DNA from: JBCCDY01 sp039030555
GTDB taxonomy: Bacteria > Bacteroidota > Bacteroidia > Cytophagales > Cyclobacteriaceae
Assembly: GCA_039030555.1 (NCBI GenBank)
Contig: JBCCDY010000019.1
Coordinates: 19,429-83,428 of the forward strand
DNA: 64,000 nt
Direction: 5' to 3'
The position numbers and the translations under genes are program-made. The notes beneath the pieces were generated by a model. It was not told the origin of the DNA, did no database searches, and saw only the letters and a list, made by a program, of their open reading frames with translations. Positions 16,763 through 24,164 of this stretch are shown one piece after another. Numbering within the stretch: position 1 is the stretch's first letter; the number at the start of each line of letters is the position of its first letter.

Positions 16763-18223
16763 TTATACACCGTTCTTATGAATGGTATGTCGTACCACAT
16801 TAAAGGTTTTGCCTGCTACGTCAGTCAACCAGCTTAAATGGGCTGCCGGATTTTTAGCCAGCTCTTTGATCAACAATCCGGAGTTTAACACCAGTTGTGT
16901 TCCATCCCGCAACAACTGATCGGGTTGCTCGAGGCTATTGATAAGGTAAGAATTGGCAGACATGCTCGCCTGCAAGAGTATTTTCAAGAGGAACTCAGGC
17001 TCCAGTGCCCTGTAGGAGGGATAGGTGCCTTCAAAAATACCGGCAATGGTCGCTGCGAACTTTGGATCGTCCCTGCATCGATTGATCAGAATACGGAGTG
17101 TAGTCATCCAGAGAGGATTTAGCGTTTTGTTTCTCCCAAACTGCACCATAAGATTGGACAGGGAGAAATCGAAGGCCAGTTCATTTTTCAGTTTCTCCTC
17201 GTAACCATACAGGGCAGCTGCTGAAAAATCGCCCTGCTTTGCTGCCGCAATAATATTTTCCGCCGCCCACCGGGCACTGAGGACAGCGTACTGAATGCCA
17301 TCGCCGCTCAGTGGATTGATGAGCCCGGCAGCTTCCCCAACCAGCATCAACCGATCTGTCGTGACAGGATTACGGGCATCATAAAAAGTAATGGGCCATC
17401 CCTGGATCTTTTCGATGGCTTTGCCATTACCCAGTCTTTCCTGCAGAACAGGGTTGGAGGCCACATGTGCTGCAAAACGCTGGCGTACTTCAGAAGCCTG
17501 CTCCGGACAGGTTTTGTAGATCATGGCCATACCCACATTCGCTCCTGTTTCTCCCTTGGGAAACAGCCAGAATATGCCCGGGAAGTTCTCCTTGGAGAAA
17601 TATACATCTACCCGGTCCTTTGGCCCACGGATGTTTTCGTAATAAGCTCTCAGGCCCAGCAACTGGTATTCAGGGTCGGGCATGCAACCTCTTAATCTTC
17701 TACCCACAAGTGATCGGCTGCCATCCGCACCTACGATGAGCTTTGAAGTAATATGTCTGGTGTCCTTTCCTTTCTTATAGGTGGTGACAACCCTGTTAGA
17801 AGACATCTTATAGTCTGTTACCCGGCATTTTTCATGAAATATGGCTCCAGCTTTCCTCGCTGCCTTATAGATCATGTAATCAAGCTCTATGCGGGGAATG
17901 ATCCGTGCATGAAACGGAAGGTCTTCAGGTTTTTCCAACTGAATATTCGCATGATCATCTTCCAGGAACAGTCCCACCTTATCGATAGCGTTGGCTTTCT
18001 CAAAGGTATCAGTCTGGGTTACACCAATACGATGAAGTTCTCGCAAGGCAACCGGACTCACCCCATCTCCACAGATCTTGTCCCTGGGAAATTCAGCCGC
18101 ATCCACAACAATGGTCCTGATGTTCGCACTGGCCAGATGATGTGCCAGCGTACTGCCGGCCGGACCGCCTCCCACGATGAGTACGTCACAATCAAAATTG
18201 ATATGTTGACTGATCCGTATCAC
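16763..18223 (-). CDS. Geranylgeranyl reductase family FAD-dependent oxidoreductase
   Basis: This 486-residue flavoprotein has an N-terminal Rossmann motif DVLIVGGGPAGSTLAHHLA (residues 13-31). The family signature DKICGDGVSPVAL follows near residue 50, and the second FAD motif LVGEAAGLINPLSGDGIQYA near residue 290. The KICGDG stretch is typical of ChlP/BchP and archaeal reductases that saturate geranylgeranyl chains. It is last in a seven-gene operon, 2 nt behind a polyprenyl synthase, so reduction of that enzyme's product is a fair inference. Another flavin oxidoreductase role cannot be excluded. GC content is much higher than in flanking genes. Confidence 0.85.
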   Translation of the reverse strand: MIRISQHINFDCDVLIVGGGPAGSTLAHHLASANIRTIVVDAAEFPRDKICGDGVSPVALRELHRIGVTQTDTFEKANAIDKVGLFLEDDHANIQLEKPEDLPFHARIIPRIELDYMIYKAARKAGAIFHEKCRVTDYKMSSNRVVTTYKKGKDTRHITSKLIVGADGSRSLVGRRLRGCMPDPEYQLLGLRAYYENIRGPKDRVDVYFSKENFPGIFWLFPKGETGANVGMAMIYKTCPEQASEVRQRFAAHVASNPVLQERLGNGKAIEKIQGWPITFYDARNPVTTDRLMLVGEAAGLINPLSGDGIQYAVLSARWAAENIIAAAKQGDFSAAALYGYEEKLKNELAFDFSLSNLMVQFGRNKTLNPLWMTTLRILINRCRDDPKFAATIAGIFEGTYPSYRALEPEFLLKILLQASMSANSYLINSLEQPDQLLRDGTQLVLNSGLLIKELAKNPAAHLSWLTDVAGKTFNVVRHTIHKNGV

Positions 18224-18225
18224 AT

Positions 18226-19254
18226 TCAGTATTCTCTGTTGATCATATACATGATGATGGTCTCCAGAAACTTTTTGTCCTCGCTGTCAGGCAAATGCGA
18301 AAAGTGCGTATAAAACTCTTTAAGTGCTGCACCCGCCAGATACTTGCTGGTCTCTTTTGCATGTTCAATGGAACCATACCTGTGCATCCAGTCCATAATG
18401 GTTGAAGCATCCGTCAGCTTTCGTTCAAGTATGGAAACCGCCATATAATCTTTGATGAATGAAAGCTCTTTCGAACTGCAATGGTTGAAAAGATGGATCA
18501 GCATCAGGGTACGTTTGCACTCTATAATATCTCCTCCGATCTCCTTGCCGTAGGCACTTTCCTCCCCAATCAGGTTGAGCACATCGTCCTGTATCTGGAA
18601 GGCGGCACCCATGAAATAGCCCAGCCTGTTAAAACTGTCGGGACGTACCACTCCGCCAGTCCCGATCAGTGCACCTATTCGGATTGGCTGTATGCAGGTG
18701 TACCAGCAGGTCTTTTTAAGGATCATCCTCAAATAATCGTCCTCGCTCAGGTTGCAGACATTGTCCTGTCGCCATCCGAGTTCCAGTGCCTGACCTTCAG
18801 CCGACTCGGTAACCATATGCTGGATCTCCAGGAATATCCTTTGTGCCAGTTTCTCGCCCAGAAGCTCTTTGTTTCTCCATAGGGGAGAGAGGCTCAGGGC
18901 ATTGAGCATATCACCCACATTGATCGCAATTGCCCTGCTGCTGGACTCATGCATGGTGGGCCTGCCACGTCTGGAAAAGCTTTCGTCCTCCACATCGTCA
19001 TGGATCAGGAATGCGTTGTGTAACATCTCAAGGGCAATCGCAGAATATTTGGCCTGTTTCAGGGTGCCTCCGAATGCCTTGCAACTGGCAATACACAAAC
19101 CGGGCCTGAATCCCTTGCCGCCCCGGTTCGGGTAGTCCACCAGCAGGTCATAAAGGTATTTCTTTGGCTCTTTTTCCGGGATGAACGAATGGAGTCCCTC
19201 AAGCGTGAATGCTCCGAAATACTTTAAGCGCGATTTCATTTGAGCCACTTCCAT
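18226..19254 (-). CDS. Polyprenyl (probably geranylgeranyl) diphosphate synthase
   Basis: This 342-residue trans-prenyltransferase has GGKGFRP near residue 45, the first Asp-rich motif DDVED at residues 86-90 followed by RRGRPTMH, and the second motif as DDVLN (223-227) with GKEIGGD. The final Asp of the second motif is Asn, as in some GGPP synthases. Phe82, four residues before the first motif, suggests a short product (C15-C20); chain length is inference. The gene is 11 nt after an Ig-like protein gene and 2 nt before the reductase gene. Confidence 0.88.
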   Translation of the reverse strand: MEVAQMKSRLKYFGAFTLEGLHSFIPEKEPKKYLYDLLVDYPNRGGKGFRPGLCIASCKAFGGTLKQAKYSAIALEMLHNAFLIHDDVEDESFSRRGRPTMHESSSRAIAINVGDMLNALSLSPLWRNKELLGEKLAQRIFLEIQHMVTESAEGQALELGWRQDNVCNLSEDDYLRMILKKTCWYTCIQPIRIGALIGTGGVVRPDSFNRLGYFMGAAFQIQDDVLNLIGEESAYGKEIGGDIIECKRTLMLIHLFNHCSSKELSFIKDYMAVSILERKLTDASTIMDWMHRYGSIEHAKETSKYLAGAALKEFYTHFSHLPDSEDKKFLETIIMYMINREY

Positions 19255-19265
19255 CCGGCAGTTTC

Positions 19266-19985
19266 CTATTTGGTGACCTTGAGGGATAAAAGTATTCGAA
19301 TGCGGGGGTCATACCTGTCCGTAATAAATGCATTGTAAAGACCCGGAAGGCTGTTTCCCGGCAATTTGATGGTCACCTCTACCGAACGCTCCTGGTTCGG
19401 TTTCAGGCTCATTGACCTCGGGCTTATGGCAATTGCTCTCTGGTGGATTTTAAGCTCTCCGGAGCCTATCAGGTCTGATTTCCGCAATTCTATTTTCTGG
19501 GTCTCTTTGAGCTCATCATTGAACATGCTCATGGACAGGCTCACCTGTTCTCCTGCCTTCACTGGCCCGTCCGGCTCTAGGAAGCTGACCCCGGCAGCAG
19601 CCGGTCGTGATTCAGGTCCCGGTTTACTCTTCTTCCCATGCTCTTCCCCGTTTTTCTTCAGCTCTTCCATCACACTGTTCAGCTGGCTTGTGATGGAAGC
19701 AAAGCCATCGATAAACAGATCCAGAAGCTCGTGAGAATCCCTTCGTATGCGGTTCATCAGGGCATCAGGATCACTTCGGATCTCGTCTACGTCGATGAGT
19801 TTCTTTTCGATCTTCTTTGCGGCGAGGATACCGGCAGCTATTTCTTCCTCCAGAACATTCACCGCAGAATTCACTATTTTCTGAGCCTTGTTTACCACAC
19901 GATCCGTGTCGATCCACGAGTCGTCCCGAGCCTTGCCCCGGGTGGACCTTTTCTTATTTTGTGGGCCTTTTTTTGCTTCTGCCAT
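19266..19985 (-). CDS. Phasin-like helical plus Ig-like protein 5 of the prenyl operon
   Basis: I take the second Met (MAEAKKGPQNKKRSTRGKAR) as start, giving 239 residues. It has no signal peptide and a strongly basic N-terminal tail. A long amphipathic helical stretch follows (about residues 25-125; VLEEEIAAGILAAKKIEKKL, MNRIRRDSHELLDLFIDGF). A C-terminal beta domain covers about 140-239, with SLKPNQERSVEVTIKLP and GLYNAFITDR, a COG1470-like Ig pattern. The helical half resembles phasins and PhaE-like granule proteins in style only. It overlaps the previous gene by 32 nt. Function unknown. Confidence 0.6.
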   Translation of the reverse strand: MAEAKKGPQNKKRSTRGKARDDSWIDTDRVVNKAQKIVNSAVNVLEEEIAAGILAAKKIEKKLIDVDEIRSDPDALMNRIRRDSHELLDLFIDGFASITSQLNSVMEELKKNGEEHGKKSKPGPESRPAAAGVSFLEPDGPVKAGEQVSLSMSMFNDELKETQKIELRKSDLIGSGELKIHQRAIAISPRSMSLKPNQERSVEVTIKLPGNSLPGLYNAFITDRYDPRIRILLSLKVTK

Positions 19986-20607
19986 GGCTGGTTCTTTGGG
20001 TAGCAGGTTCAACATTCAGTACGATGCGAAAATAGGATGGCTCAAACCCTAGTACGGTCACATTGCTGATATAGATAGCAGGGGAGGTGTTTTTCGGAAT
20101 GCGAAGGTCGATCTTGACGGTTTGGGACATCCCGGGCTCCTGGGTAAACAGCTGAGGGGTAAAGCTGACGCCGACGTTGGCTTCATTTTCTGCATTATTC
20201 TCATCCTTAAAGGCCGAATGTACTAGCTCGCAATGCACGGTTTCAGATTTGGTGTTTTCGAGTATGAACTCCAGAGCAGCTTTTCCCCCGGCCTTGCCAT
20301 CAGCTGTAAGCACAAACGCAGGCTCCATCGGAGCTTCCTCAGTTGTATCCTTTCGGTCGAAGAATTCCCGGGTCATTCCAAAGCCCAACTCCATCATTTT
20401 GTTGTAGTAATCGAAATTGAGTCTGGTAAATGCATTGATCGCCCTGGAATAGACTTCAGGCCTGAACACAAACAGATTTTTATCGAGCCGGGGCTGTTTG
20501 CTTAACTCATTGAGCATTTTAAAACCTTCGCTCATATACCGCTGGTTGAGTTCAAGAGAATGTCTGAACACCTCTTCCAGCGTCGTTTTTTTATCGCTTG
20601 ATGCCAT
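19954..20607 (-). CDS. Phasin-like helical plus Ig-like protein 4 of the prenyl operon
   Basis: This 217-residue cytoplasmic protein begins with amphipathic helices over residues 5-85 (LEEVFRHSLELNQRYMSEGF and INAFTRLNFDYYNKMMELGF), rich in Phe/Tyr/Met like surface-binding phasin helices. A beta domain at about 95-200 ends TVKIDLRIPKNTSPAIYISN and VLNVEP. The closing tail is basic (GRSKKRPTK). It shares its architecture with the products of 19266-19985 and 20634-21296, so these look like paralogues. No named family is recognised. Confidence 0.6.
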   Translation of the reverse strand: MASSDKKTTLEEVFRHSLELNQRYMSEGFKMLNELSKQPRLDKNLFVFRPEVYSRAINAFTRLNFDYYNKMMELGFGMTREFFDRKDTTEEAPMEPAFVLTADGKAGGKAALEFILENTKSETVHCELVHSAFKDENNAENEANVGVSFTPQLFTQEPGMSQTVKIDLRIPKNTSPAIYISNVTVLGFEPSYFRIVLNVEPATQRTSHGRSKKRPTK

Positions 20608-20633
20608 AATAAAAAGATTAAAACAGCATCTGT

Positions 20634-21296
20634 TTACCCTCTGCTATCTGATCCGGATTTCCGGGATTCGCAATAGAAATGCGATTGCCAGCTTTGCCAT
20701 TTCAGCCTGTACTTCTTTTCCTCCAGGGGAGTCACTGAAACCGAAGGGTGGTCGGCTACTTCTACAGAGAGGCAAATATTCTGATTGTATTCCTTTTCCC
20801 GCAATACCACATCGGCAGTGTAGCTGCCCTCATCGAATTTACCCAGATCGAGGCCAATCAGCACTCTTTCGCTACCATGGGGTTTCAAAGTGACGGATGC
20901 CTTGTTCAACTGAGGTTGTGACGGGGCCGTCTTTCCATCCTGGTCTGCCATTTCTCTCACCCCGATCCTGTATACCCTGTTTTGATTGCACTCGTTATGT
21001 ACCGTAAACGGTATGATAATGCGTTCTCCGGTCATCGCTTTGCGTGTTATGGATGCCATGCAGTGCGGAGGGCATTCTTTTTCGGGGGGACAGCAGTCTC
21101 CGGAATTGAACATGGTCCTGAATGGCTGAAGTGCATTCCTGCCCAGTTGTCCTGCATTAGTGCTGAATATCGAATTATTTCCGGTCATATTGTCGATCAT
21201 GTTCCCATAGAATTCCATGGACATTTCTGTCAGCGTCTGCAGATTATCCATGACGGTGTCGCTGAACACATTCGATTGTAATTTCCTGTCTTCCAT
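20634..21296 (-). CDS. Phasin-like helical plus Ig-like protein 3, with Cys cluster
   Basis: I chose the internal Met MEDRKLQSNVF (21296) because the longer frame would overlap the previous gene by 49 nt, whereas this start leaves an 11-nt gap. The 220-residue product has an N-terminal helix (MDNLQTLTEMSMEFYGNMID), a cysteine cluster DCCPPEKECPPHC, then an Ig-like domain with IIIPFTVHNECNQNRVYRIG and LKPHGSERVLIGLDLGKFDEG. Five Cys within 13 residues suggest metal binding or a disulfide knot; which is unknown. It has no secretion signal. Confidence 0.58.
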   Translation of the reverse strand: MEDRKLQSNVFSDTVMDNLQTLTEMSMEFYGNMIDNMTGNNSIFSTNAGQLGRNALQPFRTMFNSGDCCPPEKECPPHCMASITRKAMTGERIIIPFTVHNECNQNRVYRIGVREMADQDGKTAPSQPQLNKASVTLKPHGSERVLIGLDLGKFDEGSYTADVVLREKEYNQNICLSVEVADHPSVSVTPLEEKKYRLKWQSWQSHFYCESRKSGSDSRG

Positions 21297-21307
21297 CGTA
21301 TAAGTTT

Positions 21308-22081
21308 TTAGTTGGTTTGGTGTGATTTGAATATCATATTGAGGTCCTTGTCCCAAAACCTGATCAGCAGATCATAATCATTATCGGCCTTAGCATCAGG
21401 GGGGATGGTTATTTTGATATTCACGAGCATATTCCTGCCCGGTTTAAGAATGCGGCCCGCTTCGGCAACTTTAGCCTTCGCCCATTTCGGCAGGTTCTCT
21501 TTTAGATTCCGGGTCACATGATCCATGGTTTTGGAAAACCCTTCCTCCATATCCTGTCGAAAACCATAGCCGAAGGCTCTGCACAGGAGGTCCATATCCA
21601 TTGGAGCTACATGCTTTACCTGAGGAATCTGAAAATCCATGTTCCCCATATTGGTTACCGTAATGGTCGCCAGGTGTTCAGTGCCCGGTTTGGTTCCCTG
21701 AAAAGAAAAGTCGGAAGGAGTGATCTCTATGGCAATCGTTGGCTGGATCACCGTGACCACTTTCCGTTTCTTTCCGCCCAATTCGATATAATTCTCATAA
21801 GTTCCGGGGGCTGTATCAGGGGCAAGGGACAGGGAGATGTGTTCCATGGATTCTTCACCTGCCCTGAGCTTGCTATTGAAGTAGAGCTGCTTCGAATCCA
21901 GGCTTTTTGATTTTCTGTCACGGGTCGCCTTAAGATCGAGATAACGCACGCGAGCTACATCCTTGTTCTGGTTCTTGAGATTAACCGTACCGGTCAACAG
22001 GCCCGGAGGTCCATTCAATATAATCTCCTCTTCTTTCGTATTGATCCTGTTCAATATGGAATCGGGAATCTTTGATACCAT
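21308..22081 (-). CDS. Two-domain Ig-like cytoplasmic protein 2 of the prenyl operon
   Basis: This 257-residue protein has two beta-sandwich-like regions. The first, residues 15-120, contains NGPPGLLTGTVNLKNQNKD and LAPDTAPGTYENYIELGGKK. The second, residues 120-255, contains VTVIQPTIAIEITPSDFSF, a helical insertion (FRQDMEEGFSKTMDHVTRNL), then LKPGRNMLVNIKITIPPDA. The GTYxNYIELGG and PGRNxLVNIKITIP patterns match NPCBM/COG1470-style Ig domains usually found outside cells, but there is no signal peptide. Gaps to both neighbours are short (17 and 11 nt). Confidence 0.58.
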   Translation of the reverse strand: MVSKIPDSILNRINTKEEEIILNGPPGLLTGTVNLKNQNKDVARVRYLDLKATRDRKSKSLDSKQLYFNSKLRAGEESMEHISLSLAPDTAPGTYENYIELGGKKRKVVTVIQPTIAIEITPSDFSFQGTKPGTEHLATITVTNMGNMDFQIPQVKHVAPMDMDLLCRAFGYGFRQDMEEGFSKTMDHVTRNLKENLPKWAKAKVAEAGRILKPGRNMLVNIKITIPPDAKADNDYDLLIRFWDKDLNMIFKSHQTN

Positions 22082-22098
22082 GATGTGTTGATTTTAGT

Positions 22099-22584
22099 TT
22101 ACTCCTTTTTGCGCTTTGTATCTCTACCGGGAAATGGCCGAACGTCTGGCTCACAACATGGATCTTCCTCACAACGCTCTGCAGCATTGGGCACATAAGG
22201 TTCTGTGATGATCTGTCCTTCTCCGCTGACACAGATACTGAAGAATTCAACCCCCAGCATCTTAAAGCAGACGTTAGAATAATTGGGTATGCGCACGCGG
22301 TTCTTCATCATGTCTTTGATGTCCTGCAGCGTAAAACGCGGTAAATTCAGGATCTCAACCTTGCTGTCTGTAGCAACAGGTTCCTTTGAGTCTCCTGTTA
22401 ACTTCAGGGTATTGTTCGTGTTAAGGTTCCCGGAAATTTTGTTTTCCACACTCCCGGATAATTCGGTCGCAATCTTGCCGGAGTGTCTGGCATCCATTCC
22501 ACCGGAAAGTTCGGTTTCGAGGTCCCAGGGTTTGTCCGGCCGTAAGTGATGGGTGTAGGTAGTTGGAATTTTAGGTGTACTCAT
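22099..22584 (-). CDS. First gene of the prenyl operon, small repeat-bearing protein
   Basis: This 161-residue protein is unrecognised. Residues 25-65 contain short degenerate LSG/ISG repeats (ELSGGMDARHSGK, ELSGSVENKISGN). The middle (residues 80-120) is an ordered region, LPRFTLQDIKDMMKNRV. The tail has a Cys cluster, RCEEDPCCEPDV, then a basic end (GRDTKRKKE). The CC-x-P elements recall the Cys cluster of the product of 20634-21296. It has no signal peptide. As promoter-proximal gene it may be a structural or regulatory component. Confidence 0.52.
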   Translation of the reverse strand: MSTPKIPTTYTHHLRPDKPWDLETELSGGMDARHSGKIATELSGSVENKISGNLNTNNTLKLTGDSKEPVATDSKVEILNLPRFTLQDIKDMMKNRVRIPNYSNVCFKMLGVEFFSICVSGEGQIITEPYVPNAAERCEEDPCCEPDVRPFPGRDTKRKKE

Positions 22585-22608
22585 AACTGAGGTAAGTTGG
22601 CTTGTTAT

Positions 22609-22635
22609 TAAAGATATGAAAAATATAAGTCGAAA
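22609..22635 (-). promoter_or_regulatory. Candidate Bacteroidota promoter of the prenyl operon
   Basis: On the minus strand TTTCG (22635-22631) is followed after 14 bases by TATCTTTA (22616-22609). This approximates the Bacteroidota -33 TTTG and -7 TAnnTTTG elements at usual spacing. It lies 25-51 bp before the first ATG of the operon. Confidence 0.4.
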
Positions 22636-22976
22636 CCTTCTAATAGCCTCATTTTTAACACATTACGATTAGAGCAGAAAAATAACAAAAGAAACCACTA
22701 TATGATTAAATGAAATGCAATAATGAGCCATTTGATGCCTGATTTTCATAATATCCAATGGTCTCATAAGGTCCTTCCAGGCATCTGGGTCAGTCGTTTG
22801 GTATGGATAATAGGCACCATCCTGAACCAAAGGATGGAAACCAGTTTCTTATTTACAATAGATTCTAATCCGAAAGAAGAGATAAAAAAATGATAGACTA
22901 GGTCAGGAGCAGGATTTGGGTTAAGATCAGTGTAATTAAGTGCGACGCATAGATCTCTGGATTGGTATTCTTTTTT
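22636..22976. other. Intergenic region with no gene
   Basis: This stretch of about 340 bases lies between the prenyl operon promoter and the second 21-bp repeat. No open frame or RNA structure was recognised. It returns to low GC, so the compositional shift starts at the operon itself. Confidence 0.4.
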
Positions 22977-22997
22977 GCCAACAACCGGATAATAACA
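22977..22997. repeat. 21-bp direct repeat, copy 2
   Basis: This is the second exact copy of the repeat at 16550-16570. It is followed by a near-palindrome, GATAAT-aac-ACCT-t-AGGT-atc-ATTATC, so both copies sit on hairpin-forming DNA. The 15-mer CGGATAATAACACCT (22985-22999) also occurs inverted at 16614-16628. Confidence 0.85.
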
Positions 22998-23049
22998 CCT
23001 TAGGTATCATTATCTATTATATTTTAGGATACAAGTAATAAAGCTATTG

Positions 23050-23879
23050 TTATGTTGAAATAACAACAGCTTTTCTAAGAATATCACTTTTCGCTTCCAT
23101 AACAATGTCTTTCCTCATCTTTTCAGATTGATCATAAATTTGTTTTATCTGCTGAGTCAATTTCTCTTTGTTTTTGTAAACTGGAAGTCCCTTGGAAAAA
23201 ACCTCCAATGATTTTTTGAGGGTTCTCAGGCCATACCATTCTCCAATCTTTTTGTTTAGCCTTTTTATTCTGCTAAATATTTTCTTTGAACCGTTTCGAA
23301 TCCCTATTTTTTCTGATGTGATCATGAGTTCTGCCACCAGTTTCAGTTTTTTTCGAACTTCATGAAGTTCCTGGTCATTTTTCAAATGAGTAATGAGTTG
23401 ATTTACCTTAATAAAACTCAGACGAAGAAACGCATTCAGCTTTTTAGCAAGCTGCCTTTTTGAGGCTGATTTATATTATTCATTAAGTTCCTCTCTCAAA
23501 TGATCTAATTCTTTATAATCAAATGAATTGATTGCATTTGAAAGCTTGCTTATATAAGCCTCTTGGATTTTCAACTGCCCTCTGGTATATAGCCTTACCA
23601 AGCTTACATTATATTGTGAAGCCACCCTAATATGAATTTGAGCTTCGCGAATGGCTCCTGCTTTTTGAAAAACGTCTTTAAAAATTGGTTTGAACTGGTG
23701 ATTCTTTGTTTCAAACATATATTCAGAAAACGGAAAATAGCTCTTGACTTCTTAATGGTGAGTCTTAACTGATGTATAGCCTCCTCTGTCGGCTCTTTTT
23801 TAACCGAATTCAGTAATTTTTGGAAAAGGATAATTTGTACATTCAAGTATTCGGCAACGTCTTTTCCAAGTTTTTCCAT
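23050..23879 (-). pseudogene. CHAD-domain protein, disrupted by a frameshift and a stop
   Basis: Three fragments make one CHAD-domain protein of about 275 residues. The first (from 23879) has EEAIHQLRLTIKKSRAIFRF. Near 23700 the reading must shift frame to continue PIFKDVFQKAGAIREAQIH. An in-frame TAA at 23476-23478 interrupts this frame, and beyond it the same frame resumes through KRQLAKKLNAFLRLSF and LHEVRKKLK to 23050. CHAD domains bind polyphosphate through conserved His/Arg/Lys, which are still visible, so decay seems recent. Sequencing error could explain one lesion but is less likely for both. Confidence 0.8.
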
Positions 23880-23953
23880 GGCTTATTGCTTCCTTTAATT
23901 ATTTCATAGAAAATAATTTTGATTGTCCGCAATTACTCATACGTGCATCTTAG

Positions 23954-24024
23954 AGATTCCTGCATTCGCAAGAATGACGCACAAAACTTAATTTAGAACG
24001 TCATTCCCACGTAGGTGGGAATCT
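23954..24024. repeat. Pair of inverted palindromic (REP-like) repeats
   Basis: Two related units of about 26 bp face each other: AGATTCCTGCATTCGCAAGA (with ATGACG) and CGTCATTCCCACGTAGGTGG (with GAATCT). Each is itself a hairpin of the CGTCATTC...GGAATCT type found scattered in many genomes. Related copies lie at 42086-42123 and 43066-43122. Confidence 0.7.
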
Positions 24025-24164
24025 CATATTCGAAGTATTAATAATACCGGACAATCATTTTACAATTAGTTTCTAACATACACCCGATGTACCAGCGGCT
24101 CATTAGCTTCGATAAACTTTCTTCCAGCCTCCTCAGAATATGATTAGCTCCTGAAACCCATCTA

